From Bacteroidales bacterium (GTDB lineage Bacteria; Bacteroidota; Bacteroidia; Bacteroidales; Marinilabiliaceae), in assembly GCA_003249255.1 (NCBI GenBank), contig QKJP01000048.1:186001-250000 (forward strand): a DNA stretch of 64,000 nucleotides, in the 5' to 3' direction. Below are positions 46,201 to 61,200 of this stretch, one piece after another; position 1 is the first letter of the stretch; every line of letters starts with the position of its first letter. Made by a program: the position numbers and the translations under genes. The notes under the pieces were generated by a model. It did no database searches. It worked only from the letters and a program-made list of their open reading frames with translations, and was not told where the DNA came from.

Positions 46201-49200
46201 ACTCCTCCACCGGATACTAATTCCCAAGTTCCAGATTCATCAGATGCAACCACTCCCGCTGATAATATAACCTGACTTTCACATATTTCCTTATCTCCCC
46301 CTGCAAAAGCCGGTGATGGTTGATTATTAATAATGGTTATTTTATCAGAAGATACACAACCTCCAGAACTAATTCTCCATTCTAAAACGTTTGGTCCAGG
46401 TGCTAAACCTTTTGCCCAATTATTTATTAAGTCATCTCCTTGCGCAGATCCTTCAACAATAATCCATTCTCCTACTCCAAAGGATGCAGTACTTGGATAT
46501 AATTCAATCGAATCTTTACAGATGGAAACTTCTTCCAGACCGGCATCAGCAGTGCTTGGCAAGTTATTTATTATGGTAACTTCATCCGTGGTATAGCAAG
46601 TTCCTTGTTCAATTTTTATAGATAATATATTTTCCCCTTTGGCTAAATTACGAACCGTTGTCCCTGGTAGATTAATATTATCAAATTCACCACCTCCACT
46701 TATTATTTCCCAAGTTGACGTACCATATTCAGGCGTACCGGCTTCAAGGACATAAGAATCAGAACAGACTTCACGATCAATACCAGCAAATGCTTTAGAT
46801 ACTGAATTATTGATTATCCGTACTTCGTCGGTTGTAGTAACATTGTCGGCATAAGTTAAAGTCCATGCATAAACGTTTTCACCCGGAGCGATATTAGTAA
46901 CAACTGCATGTGGACTGTTATCAGGAGTAAATACTCCAGTTCCACTAATAACAGACCAAGATCCAACAGCCACAGGCGATGAATTAGCGTTCATTGTAGT
47001 TTTATTTATACAAAGATTAGTCTGATCATATCCTGCATTAGCTTGAGTAATTTCTCCATTATTTACAATCACTTCATCATACGCTATACACTCATCATAG
47101 ATAACTGTCCACCTAAATCTATTCGGCCCGACTTGCATATCTGTAACCTGAGTATTTGGACTGTAAGCATCAATAATATTTGCGCCTCCTTCAACTAAGG
47201 ACCATCTTCCGATACCGACTCCAACAATTGCAGCATTTAAAGTAGTAGGACTAGCCTCAATACCAAAATCATCCCCGGCATCAATTGCAATAGGTTTCCC
47301 ATCTCCATCAATAGCATAAGGTGATTTATTATGCACATAAACTATATCCTCGGATTTACAATCACCTTTAGTCACACTCCATACAAATCCATTATAACCA
47401 TAACCCAATCCTCCTACCGTGGTTATAGAATCATTCGGATTAGTAAGCACGCCACCACCAAATCCAGCCAGAACTAACCATTCTCCTGTAGTCCCAACAG
47501 GCAACGCACTTCCTCTTAGCACAACGGATGCATCACAAATAATTGTATCACGACCGGCATACACATCAACTTCATTGTTAGTAATGGTTTGTATTGCTGA
47601 AGTAGAACAACCTTGGTACAATATTGTCCATTGATACCTATTAATTCCTTGAGCCAAATTCCTCACAACTGTTTGTGGATGATTCATATCTACAAAAGAA
47701 CCTGCACCCTCTAATAAGGACCAATAACCGGATTCTCCCACAGCCGGTGTATTTCCCTTCAACTTCACATCTCCACCACAAATAGGAGCCACACCTTCAG
47801 TAATGAAAGCAGGAGTAGGTGCATGACTCGTAATAACAACATCATCAGAACTTAAGCAACCATTTTTATTTAATGTCCAAGTCATTGTATTTGCCCCTCG
47901 ATCCAATTCATGAACCATAGTTGTAGACATGGTAGCATTATATCCACTCACAAAGTTTGCTGAACCAATTTGCCATTGACCATTCACACCATCTGGTAAC
48001 GGAGTCCCACTTAGTTCTATTTTTTGTTCACAAACCGTTCTATCTTTACCCGCATTGACAGATAAGGCATTATTTTTAATTAACACAGATGCAACATTTG
48101 GGCAAGTTCCTCGCCAAATTGTATATGACAATTCAGTTTCACCTTGTGCAATATTGTTAAGTGTAATATTTGGAGAATTTAGGTCACTAATATTTGCCAT
48201 ACCTGACAATAAAGACCATGTTCCAGTCTCGCCCTCTGCCACAACCGGTATAGAAGCCTTCAGGTTTGTCTGCGTATCCTGACAGGGTAGACTTAACTCA
48301 GATAAAGGATTACCACTAACATCAAATATTTCGGCCGTTGTTGGTTTATTATTTAATACATCAACAGAGGCTTTACTTTCACAGGCATTTTTAGTCACAA
48401 TCCATTCGATGGTATTTACACCCGGTGCTAACTCGGTAATGTTTGCAAAATTATTATACAATGGATCCATATTTACAATTCCGCTACCTGTGGTAACGCT
48501 AAATATTCCACCATCTGCATCCTGTGGCAATGTTCCAAAAACATTAACAGAGCCATCACAGGAAACACCTACTGATGCAGAAGTGCTGACAGACAACTGA
48601 TCGTTAACATAAGAAACTTCATCATACGAAACACAGCCACTTGCATTCTTCACTGTCCATCTAAAAATATTTTCACCTCTCGAAATATTTGTAACTTCAG
48701 AATTTGGATTACTCACCTCAGTAACTTTTCCGGTACCTTTCTCAACAGTCCAAAGCCCTGATCCACTGATAGGATTATTTGCACTTAATGAAGGTATTGT
48801 TGTACTACACACACCTAGCAAGTCAAAACCAGCATTTGCCACTGGATTAGGAGATACTTGTATGGGAAGAGGTACTGATTTAATCCCACTTCCGCAATTA
48901 TTTACTGCCTCTACAGTTATATTGCCACTTACCGTATTATATCCTGAAGAAACTCTTAATTCTATCACATTGCCATTCGTAACTCCTCCTACAAATTCTA
49001 ATCCGGTAGGAATACTCCAAACATAAGACTGGGCATTGGCTACAGGATCTATTGAATAAACTAACCCAGATTCTCCCTGACAGATATTAGTAGGCCCACT
49101 TGGCTGTTTAGGAGCATCGGGCAACGGATTTGCAGTTATACCAATAAAAGCTTCCTGGCCAACTCCACAAGGATTAACTCCTTTAACAGAAATGGTTCCG

Positions 49201-52200
49201 TTAGCAAAATTATTTAAAAACCGAACCGTTACAGAATTAGCATTACTTGAAAGAATATTTCCTACAGTTACTGGTACCGTCCAATTATAAGAATCTGCAT
49301 GAGCTATAGGTTCTACAATATATGTTTTTGTGGTACCTTGACAAACGAACACATCTCCACTAACTACACCCGCAGCATCTGGTAAAGGATTAACTGTAAT
49401 GATAACAGTATTTGGAGCAGTATTGACTCTACAACCTTTTTCATCTTTAACTGAAATAAGGGTATAAGTAGTAGTATTCAAAGGTGAGATGCTCAACTTA
49501 AATTCATTACCTACAAACTGAGTTGGAGAAGCTTTCACCACACGAGTGATACCTCCTTCTGTAAAGGTTATATCGTAGTTTTTGGTATTATCCCCTACTG
49601 TAAAAATTAATTCTGAGTTATTTCCTCTACAGATAGTTGCTAATCCTGGATCTACTGTCATAGTTACGGAAGGTGCAGGATGTACAGTAATTACCTCTTG
49701 CCCCAAAACAGTACCGGTACAATTGGCATCTGAAACAGATACTAATTCATAAGTAGTTGTATTAAGTGGTGACACATTAAAAGAATAATTTCTAGTCGTT
49801 ACATTATTCACTTCGGTAACATCAACACCGTCTGTATACTGAACACTCCAAGGACCTGTTCCTTCAAAATAAATATTTAATTCGGTTTGATCTCCAATAC
49901 AAATTTCATCTTCTCCTAATAAAGATATGAAACCTGTTGGTAGTTCATTTACTGTTACACTAGCTTTACCTGCACCAATTCCTTTAGTACAAGCTGCACC
50001 ATCTGTAACAGACTTTATTGTATAAATTGTCGTTAATAAAGGACTTACGGTCACATTATCATTTACTGATGTTAATGTTGCAACAGTTCCATCACTAAGA
50101 GTAATTTCCAAAGGATTAGCTACACTAACCGGGTAGTTATTTACAGATAACAATAAATTAGCAGATAATCCGGCACAAACGGTCAAATCGTTACTTACAG
50201 TAACTAACGCTTCAGGTTGTGTAATGGTTAATGTAGAAGATGCAGTACAATTCTCACTTAATATGTATTTTCCATCTCCGGCAAAATCATCAATTACCAG
50301 GATTGAATATTCACCTGCTGCTAAGCTGGTTAAGCTATTGGAATTATTTGTGAATTGACGACGATAGCCGTTTGGACCAGTAACAATGATTTGATAGTTA
50401 CCTCCATCCGGACTTCCACCGGAAACAGAATAGTCAATTTGACCAGTGCTTTCTTTATAACAATTTACGTTTTGAGTAACACTTGCGGTCAATGTTAATG
50501 CAGAAGGTTCGCTTATACGGACATCCGTATTAGAGACTGTAACATTATTGGCATCTGTCAATTCTACTCTATAAACACCAGGATTTAATGAGCTTTGCGT
50601 TAATGCATCAACATCAGTTGCACTGGCTATTAAACCATTAGATGCATTATATATTTCTATATCATAAGGAGAAATACCTCCTTGACCTGTAACTCGAATT
50701 TCTCCATTATTTGAACCTGCGCATGGGCCGCTTCCAATCTCGGTTACAACCATAGATAAAGGTTGACCCGGTTCATTCACCACAATAGCCGGTAAAGAAA
50801 CGGAACAATTATTATCATCAATAATGGCTACAGCATATGTTCCATCAATTAATCCGGATGGATCACTAATGTTATTGAAAGCTGTCATATCAATATTCCC
50901 AGCGCCATCAGCTCCTGTCCAATTTATTGAACGGGAACCAGTACCTCCAGAAATTGTGATGTCAATACTACCATCATTACCGTTAGCTACAGTTACATGA
51001 CTAACAGATTCCAAGATAACAGATAAGGCTTCGGCAGGTTCATTAATTGCAAAATTTATTGGACTTGATTCACAACCTTTATCATCTTTTGCTCTTACAG
51101 TATAAGCACCAGCATATAAATTACTCTGAGATAATGCATCTTGAGTCATATTTGCACCACCACTCCAAATGTAAGAATATGGTGCAGTACCTCCAGTAGC
51201 GGTTTGAATTGCTACACTTCCAGTTGCTTCTCCTTTACATTTCACATGCGTTAAGGCACCACTTAAGGTTAAGCTTAAAGCCCCTCCCGGCTGGATTACA
51301 TCAAATGTCTCAACTGTACTACAACCTCCATTGGCAATGGTAACTTCATAAGTTCCTGCACTTAAACCAGTTTGATTTCTTTGAGTTGTAACTAAATTAG
51401 TACCCGGTCCGGACCATGAATAAGTATAATTATTATCTATTCCTCCTTTTACATCAACTAAAGTAATGCTACCATCGTTTCCTCCAAAACAAGAAACTGC
51501 TGTAGTGTTTGAAACCGTTTCGATATCGACATCAACACCAACTGAAATTCTAAACTGAGGGCTGGTACAAGCACCTGAAGGATTCGAGTCAGTAATGGTT
51601 AACAAGAAATCACCTGCTGTTAATCCGGTTAAATTTTGACTGATAGATGTAAACCCACTAGCATCATCTTTAGTCCAATCAAAAGTGTATGGTGCAATTC
51701 CTCCATCAACAACAATATCAATGGCTCCATTGGCATTTCCACTACAACTCTGATTTGTTACACTTGATGTAATCGAAAGAGCCTTCGTCAAAATGACAGA
51801 TTTTTCAATTGAACAAGCAGTTTTATTTACAAGAGGATCAGCATCATATACTTCAACACTATAAGTCCCTCCTGATAAACCTGATTGATTTTGCTGACTA
51901 TAATTGCTTATTCCTGAACCATCATCAGTTCTCCAAATGTAACCATAAGTGCCGGATCCTCCATTCGGAATGACTTGAATAGCACCTGCTGTACCATCAC
52001 ATTGCGTATCAACAACATTCGTAAAAAATTGAATCGGATCAGGTTCTGTAACCGTAAATAGAGTTGGCGCAGACTTACATCCATTAGTATCTTTTACTAC
52101 AACGGTATAATTTCCACTGGTTAAATCAGATTGATTCTTATCAGTAGTTACAAGTCCACTTCCATTTATAGTAGTCCAACTATAAGAGTATGGTGCTACC

Positions 52201-55200
52201 CCTCCAAGTATATTAAGAGAAATATTTCCCCCTCCCAGACCATGAGAAGTATGACAAATAGGATCATCTACAGTACCACCTACTTGAATTACAGAAGATA
52301 TTGGAGCAATTGTTATTGTTTCCTGATAGGTACATAAAGCACCATCACTTTCAACATTATCAGTCAATAAAAGATCATAAACCCCAGGTTCTAAATCAAT
52401 AATATCAATCAATGCAAGATCCACTCCTGTCTCAAAGAGAGCACCATTTTTTCTCCATTCGTAACTAAAATCACCAGAACCACCGGTAATCACAAAATTG
52501 GTAATTGCACCTAAACCTCCGGTACATAATGGTTGCGTTACTGTATTCGAAATAGTCACTTCTCTTGGTATACTAATGGTTTGTTCAACACTACAAGCAT
52601 TGGCATCAGTGACTGTAACAGTATAATCACCACCGGCAGATAGTCCATTTAAGTTTTCAGTCGAAGCGAATGAGTTACCTGGTCCCCTCCAACTAAATAA
52701 ATAATTGCCAGCTCCTCCATCTAAGTTAGTCATTGAAATGTTTCTTTCATACGGATCACAATCAACTATACTATAATTTAAATTATAGCTTATAGGGCTT
52801 GGTTCTTTAATGTCCCATGATCTTGAAACAGTACAACCATTATCCTTATCCTGAATATTTAAAGTATAAGTTCCAAAGTCTAACCCAGAAACATCTTGCA
52901 ATGGATCTGAAGGATTATAAACAACTCCACCTAACCATGCATAATTATAATTGACAGACCCATTAACCCCAACATTTAGAATTTTCCCATCATCAACACC
53001 AGAACAGCTCATTCCAACCGAATTTCCATCGATCGATAAACTTAAAGCTGAACCAATATTAAAAGTTTTCGAAACCGAACAACCTCTTGTTACATCTTCT
53101 ACATTTAGAGTATAGGTTCCCTTTGAAAGTCCTTGCCTATCTAAAGGAGGAACAACATTACCTACAATATCATTCCAAGAATAATTTACAACACCGGAAG
53201 TACCTGAAACAGCAATATTTTGTATAGCTCCAATATGATTATTAGTAGTTTCACAAACATCAGAAGTTAATGTGCCACTAATTGAAATTGTTTCTAAGGT
53301 AACAGTTAATTGTTCTGCGGGACAAGAAACAGAACTCGCAGCATTTGCATCTTCTATTCTAACGCGATATGTACCAGCCGATAAGCCTGTTCCATTCTTA
53401 ATGGTTACAGTTTGAGTATTACCAGCGGCTACGGAATAATTCAATACCTCATTATATGCAGATGAAGCGACAGTAATTTCATAACTCTGATTTCCACCAG
53501 TAATAACCCCACCTCGAATATCAAAACTTATGCTACCATCACTTGCTCCATCATCACAACTAATGTTTGAAACTAAATTATTAACGACAACAGCATCCGG
53601 AGCGATAATGGTTCTAGTCTCAGAAACGGGACATCCATTATTATCTGAAACCAGAATTGAATGAGCACCTTGCAATAAGGAGGTTACATTAAATGGTCCA
53701 TCCCCTGCACTATAATTAACACCATCTACAGTTAAAACATAAGGTGAAGTTCCTCCTTCAACATCTACAAAAATAGATCCACTATTATCAATCGAACACG
53801 TGTTAATATCTGTTACCGAAAGACTTAAATTAAGCGCAAGCGGTTCTGTAATAAGCATGTTTTCAGATAGTACTTCACAGGAATTAGCATCACTAGAAGT
53901 TACTCGAACACGGTAGGTACCTGGAGCTAATCCACTAATAGATGCAGTATTATTATCTGTTAAAGTATAATCTTCAAAGGCATTTGTTCCACTATTCCAA
54001 ACCTCCCAATCGAAAGCAAAAATATGACCAGGTTCACGACCTGACACATCAACTGCCAATTGTCCATTACTATTGCCATTACAAAGAATATTAACATGTG
54101 CAACTTCGGTAACAATAATTTCTTCAGGTTCATTCACCGTATAAACTCCTGAATAGGTACAACCAACTGCATCAGTGACACTAACGTTATACGTTTCCTC
54201 TTTAACAACAGATAAAGTATTAAAGGCAGGGTCAACTAGTGAACCAGATACAAAAGTACCTAAGTCACCCAACCAGGTGATGTTGTCAGATGCTACAGGT
54301 AATCTACCATTAAGAGTAATTGAAATGCTGCCATCTGCAGCACCAAAGCAGGATATATCAGAGCTAGTTGCAGGCACTCTTTCTAATGATACCTTAACAG
54401 GTTGTTGAACAATAACATTATCTGTAAATTTATTTCCAACGTTATCAAGAACATTAACAATATACTTACCAGCTTTTAAACCATTAAACAATGCACTTCC
54501 GGTATTATTTGTAATAATTTGATCAGTTGGATTTACAGCAATACCGTCATAATCTATACCAGTAACACTAACAAGATAGCTTTCATTTCCACCAGTAATA
54601 TTAACTTGAATGGATCCATTCGAATCTGAATAACACAAAGCATTCGTAACAACAACAGGATCAACAGTTAATGCCGTTGGCTCGTTGATAACAAAAGAAA
54701 TTGTTGTATCACAAGCTGCAGAATTATCTGTTATGGTAAACCAATAATTCCCGGCAGCAAGATTTGTTCGAATTGTATTATCCGTACCCAATCCATCTGA
54801 CCAATTTATTGAATATGGTGATTGATTTCCTGACAAGGTCGATATTGTCACACTTCCATTATTCGCAAAAGTTGGTGTAACATCAACTTTTGAATAAATA
54901 ATATTCCAAGGAGTTGGTTCTGTAACAGAATATGTTTCCGTCAATAAACAACCATCTTGATTAGTAACAGTAACAAAATAATCACCGGCAATAGCTGCAA
55001 CCTGATTCGCATTTCCAGCAAGAACACCATTATAAACAGTTGCTCCATTTGGATCAATGATATGCCAACTTTCGGAACCGTTGGTTAAGCCGCTAAGTAG
55101 CATTTGTATATTTCCATCTCGAGCATACTTACAAGAAATATCAGTAACGGTTTCATTTAATATGGTCGCCGGATTTTCTGAAATAATAACATTTGCTTGA

Positions 55201-58200
55201 TTGAAAGGAACACCTGCATTATCTGTAACATCAACCGTATAATTTCCTGGTTTCAACTTACCAAATGTCTTATTCGTCAAATTAGAAGTTTGCTCGCTAA
55301 AGGGAGATCCATCATTCGGAGTACCATTCAACTTAACAGTATAAGGAGCTGTTCCTGACGATATCTGAACATTAATCTCTCCATTAGATGAACCATAACA
55401 TTTAATATCCGTATCTGTTACTGCAACAACTAACGCTCCAGGCTCTGTAACAATAATATCTGGGCTAGTATAAGTACAGCCTGATGCATTAGTAACAATA
55501 TATTGATATGTTCCTGCTGTAATATTATTATTATCAGCACCAGTAACTCCGGTTGAGTTATATAACAGACCAACCTTTTTATTCCACTCAATGGAAGTGA
55601 TGCCTACATCACTCAAAATATTATCAACAAATATTCGTCCATCATTTCCCCCATTAACACTTACATGTGTAATTGTCTCTGAAGCTGAGATCTCAGCAGG
55701 TGCTGAAATAGTAACTGATAAGGAAGTTGCCACACAACCATATTCATCTTCTACAATAACCGAATAATCACCTGACGTTAAAGCATTTTGAACTGTACGA
55801 TCGGTACCATCATTAACTGCACCTGTTAATGACCAACCAGCAGGATTTGTTCGAGTCCAATTAATTGTGGAAAGATTATTATTAATTGCTCTACCCAAAA
55901 CTTCCACATCCAAAGTACCATCTGCATATCCAAAACAAGTTGCACTTGAAGAACTAACTTCACTAACGGATAGTTTAGCAAGATGATTTACGTCTGTTGT
56001 ATGAGTCTTTTTCGCTCCTGCACCATCTTCAATAGTTACAGAATATGTACCTGATACTAAATTACTGAAGGTGTAAGTTGTTGTCGTTTGGCTAACCACA
56101 GGAAGACTTACTGAATTTTTGAGATAATCTTCTCCTGTTAAAGAAATTTTGAAATCAGGGTTACCACTTGATATTTCAACCTGAATATCTCCATCACTCT
56201 TGCCATAACAAGTTGCATCATTGGGAGTTAAACTAAAAGCTAAAAGATCCGGCTCTGTTATTGTAACCGTTTCTACATATGTACAAGCGTTAGCATCTGT
56301 GATAGTAAAAACATAATCTCCTGCAACCAAATTATTTCTACTCCAGGTAGTTGGCCCATCAGCCCATGAAATAGTATAGGGTGCATTTTGACCTGTTGGT
56401 GGATTTGTCACATTAATAAAACCATCGTTGTTTCCATTCGAAGTAACATCCGAAGAATTGAATGTTACTCCCCATGGAGAAGGCTCTGAAATAGTATACA
56501 CAGGCGAGGTAACAGTACATAAATTAGCATCACGTACCTTTAAATAATAATTTCCAGCTAACAAGTTGGTAGGGTTTTCATCACCCACATGAATGACCAC
56601 ATCAGGAGTTGGAGCTAAATTGTCTTTAAACCAAGTATATACATTAGCTCCTGTACCACCTGTAACATTACCGGTTAAATCAATACTTCCATCACCTAGA
56701 CCATGACAAGAAATATTTGAGATAGTTTCAACTCCAATTGCTAATGGCAGTGCAGGTTCGGAAATAACAACGCCTCCTGCAATTTGATCCGTCTCAATAC
56801 AACCATTACTATTGTCTTTAACATCTATTAAATATGTACCTGCACTTAAATTAGTAATGGGTGATGATTGCCAGGTCACTTGTCCATCAATAGAATAATC
56901 AAATGAACCAGTTGAATTATCCGAATAGGCTGTACCTAAGACTATTGAGCCAGTAGAACCTCCATTACAAAGAACATCAACGTTTGATTCTGTTGTTTTG
57001 CCAACAAAACCGAGGGGTTCTGAAATTTTGACATTGGTTAAAATGTCAATTGCTGTACAGGTAGGAATATCTCTATCACGTACTGAAAAATTATAAGTTC
57101 CAGCTGCAGGAATTGTAAAAGTATTAGAGGATTGCCAGGTTGTACCCCCATTAATCGAGTAATCATAATTAATTCGATTTCCAGACGCTAATAGCGAAAC
57201 GCTTCCATCTTGTGAATTATTACAAGTCACATTCGACTTTACCAATAAAGACAAGCTAAGTGCATCTGGTTCAGCTATTTCAACCAATGGCATTCCTTGA
57301 TAAACACATAATACATTATCCAAATCTCTTACCCATATAGAATAACTACCATCTGACAATCCTGTAAATAAAGGGCTTGCTACCCACGTACCACCTCCAT
57401 CTATTGAATATTCATAATTTCCGGCAATACCTCCTGAAGCTACAACTTCTAATTGACCATCATTCAGACCAATACAGGTTTCATCTACATGAGATGCAGC
57501 AACCTCTGAAAGAGTTAGCGCAGCCGGTTCATTAATTGTAACTGTGGCCAAAGAGGCAGTACACCTATCATTTGTGGCTTTTTCATCAACTACTTCAATG
57601 TCATAATTCCCAGCGGTTAAATTTGTAAAAGTATATGACCCTGCAACATCGTCTATCCATGTTGACCAGGTAGTACCACCATCTGAACTAATTCGAAATT
57701 GATAATCACCAGATCCACCTCCCCCAGAAACTATTATTTCGCCTTCTCCTCCTCCATTACAAATATTATGAACTTTTGAACTTAAAGAAACATTCAAATT
57801 AGCATCTAATCCTATAGTAACGACATGTTTAACCGCACAACCTGAATTATCAGTAACAGTTACCTTGTGAGTACCACCAGACAATTCAATTTCAGTCAAT
57901 CCACTATTTCCAGTTGACTCCCATTTAATATCGTATCCGGTTGGATAAGTTACTAAATCAACAAAAGGAGTTCCTCCAGAAATTGATATCGTGGCAGAGC
58001 CCTCTGGAGTGTCACCAACCAAAACCGGACAATTATTATTTACAATTAAAGCATCAGAAACAATTAATGCATTTGCCGGCTCACCAATAGTTATAGTCCC
58101 ACTGGTAATTGAACAACCATAAAAGTCGGTAACGGTAACTTGATAATTATCTGAGAACAAGCTATCCTTATAAGTATTCGCAATTTCGACACCCGGAGCA

Positions 58201-61200
58201 GTAATTGTAGCCCATGAGAAAATATATGGGGCAGTACCTCCTGTTGCAGTAATAGAAACTTCCCCTTTACCCCCATTACATTTCGCATCTTTTGAAGAAG
58301 GTGTTAATACAATGTCGTTCATTATGACATTGCTATTCCCATTCATCATAATACTACAACCAGTTGATCTATTTATAGCCTGTATTGAATAATTTCCTAC
58401 GGCAGTTACAGGAGCAAAATTCATTGCAGATCCGTTGCCGGTTATTACTTCAACTGGATTAGCAATATCTCCATTAAATATTAAATAGTAATCATAATTA
58501 CCGCCAGCTTGAGTATCATCCAAACCGATGACAACATTCGACCCTGGACAATAATGACCATGAGCTGGATTACTAACTAAATTATACACCGTTGGTGAAG
58601 CTTTTATCTCAACAGTTTGACTTGCAGTAGTTGTGCAGGTTAATGCAGCTAACGTTGTTGTTGGTGGTGTTAATAATTCTTTATAAGTATAGTTTAAAAT
58701 GTGGTTGCCAATAGTTGTGGCTGAAGGAGAAAAAGTTGCAACTCCATCCGTAAGGTTGACATCAGTAACACCATCACCGGTAAAGAATCCTTCACCGGTA
58801 AAAATTCCTGTCGCATCGAAACTTCCACTCAAAGCTACATCAGAAGCGTCTTCACAATATTTAAGATCAGCATTTAATCCTTCTATCCCAACGCCCTTGG
58901 TCTGATGCACCTTAACATCTTGAGTATAAGTAGAAATACATCCCGTATTGGCAGAATTATCAAATGTATAAGTCACAGTGTAACCGCCATCTCCTACCAT
59001 TGATGGATCGAATTTGGCGGTACCGGGCACAACACCAATAGTTAAAGGTGAAGTACCAATAGCATTCTTAGTTGATGTTAAGGTATAAACAGCATTAGCC
59101 ACCCCTGTATTATTGGCAGATATCGAAACAGCTCCCTCATTATCACAATAATCACTCAATAAATTATCAATCCAAATAACCGGAAGTGCGGTTATAGATA
59201 CATCTTTTGAAGAATCTGAAGCACAATAACCTCGATTAGTCACAGTATAAGTAACTGTATTTAAACCAGGGAGTAGATTTGCCGCTGAAGGGTCAAAGCT
59301 ATTACCTGAAACACCATTCCCAGAGAAAAAAGCTGTTGCCGTACCCGGTAAGGCATTGGCGGGTGTTAGAGTAACAATGGCATCATTTTTACAATAGGCC
59401 AAAGGTTCTCCTCCTGCAATATCAATATTGAAAGAAGGATCTAAAGATTCAATAAGCTCAAAAGCAGTTGTTAAGATATTTACACAAGATCCATCATCAT
59501 ATGTATATTCCACATTATAAGTTCCACTTCCATACGTCTCAAACAATGTTGAAGGATTTAACCAACTAGTTCCATCTGCAATACCTGATGCAATAATCGT
59601 ATTGGTGGGATCAAAAACTTTAAAGATTCCTCCATTCGGATCTCCATCCAGAGAATACGTATTTTTATCAGAGCTACAATACCGCGTACCAAAACCCGGT
59701 AAACTCAAAGGCGTACCAATGGTAAAAACAATTGTTGCATTACCCGTACAATTATTCCCTGCATCTACATAATCAAAATTAACAGTATGTACTCCATTAC
59801 CGGCTTCAAATGGATTAAACTTAGCAGTTCCAGCAACCGGATCAATATTTTTCAATCCAGAGGAAGTACTGGAAAAGGTACCGGCAACAGCTGCAAGATT
59901 TCTTAAACCTTGTAAAACATAATCGGTGTTATCATCCTGACATGGCTTGGCAGGCACTGCACTCGAAATAGAAATAGCTCCACCCGCTAAATCATGCACG
60001 ATTGTTGTTCCAATATCTTCAACGATACATCCATTACCATCTGTATATCTGTAACGAATGGAAAAAGTGGTTTCGAAGGCACTATTTGCAGGATTAAAAG
60101 TTAACGAACCGGCGTTGGGATCGGCTACAGCCCCCGGATCAAAACCTGCACCACCAATTACGGTATATTGACCGGTACTCGATCCTGCTACAACTGATGG
60201 TGAACCATAAAGCGTTTGAACTCCTTGATCAGAACAAAACTCTGCCGGAATATTAGCATTTGGGGTAGGAACAGGATGTTGAGTAATCAGCAAATTAGAA
60301 GCGATCACTACACTACAACTATTATTACTGGCTAAAACCTGATAAGTTCCAGCCACAACTCCTGTAAAAGTAAGACCTGCACCTGTCCCTGTAATATCAT
60401 CCACAACAGAAGCTGTTCCAACATTATATAACTCATAATTAATACCAGCTTGAGAAGAAGCTAATTGAATGGACACCGCCGGCTCATTGGCGCAATAATT
60501 ATCATCTGGTACTGTTACGACTTGAGCTGCCGGATTTTGTTCGACTTGAACAACATCTGTTAAAAAGGTACTACAAGTACCATTATTGGCATTGACACTA
60601 TAATTACCAGGTGGCAATCCATTAAATCGTATTACATTACCACCATTACCTAAAACAGGAAGATAAGCAACTACAGGAACACCACTTTCGTATAAGGTAT
60701 ACGTTACACCTGGTTCTCCAAAAGCACTTAATGTGACGCTTCCGGAATTACAAACAAATCCAGACGTAACAAAAGGAATATCTGTAGGGGAAGCTAAAAT
60801 GGTAATCGAACCAGGTAACCAAGCCGTACATACACCATTAGAAGCCATTACGGTGTACACTCCAGGGGTCATCATTTGATTAACCACTATATTTCGTGAT
60901 ACACCAGTAAAACCTGCTACAGTATATCCGGTTGCAACAGCCCCAGTGCCATCATTATAATATAAGGTATAAGTAACACCTGTTTGTGAATTAGATAAGG
61001 TAAAAGTGGTTGCTGTATTTTCACATACAGAAGTAGCACTTAAAACAATAGTTGCTACATCAGGAGCGGGACTAATGGTATAACTATTAGTCATTACCGT
61101 AGGACACAAACCACCTTTGGTAGCAACAACAGTATATACTCCAGCAGCAGATTGAGGGGTAAAACTAACATCTACATTGCCAGGAATACCCGCTCTGGCT

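Noticed and set aside
44082-48854. Regular ~250-bp periodicity that could look like a CRISPR or satellite array
   Set aside because: The period is in the protein code of one open frame, units vary in sequence and length, and there are no short identical repeats with unique spacers.
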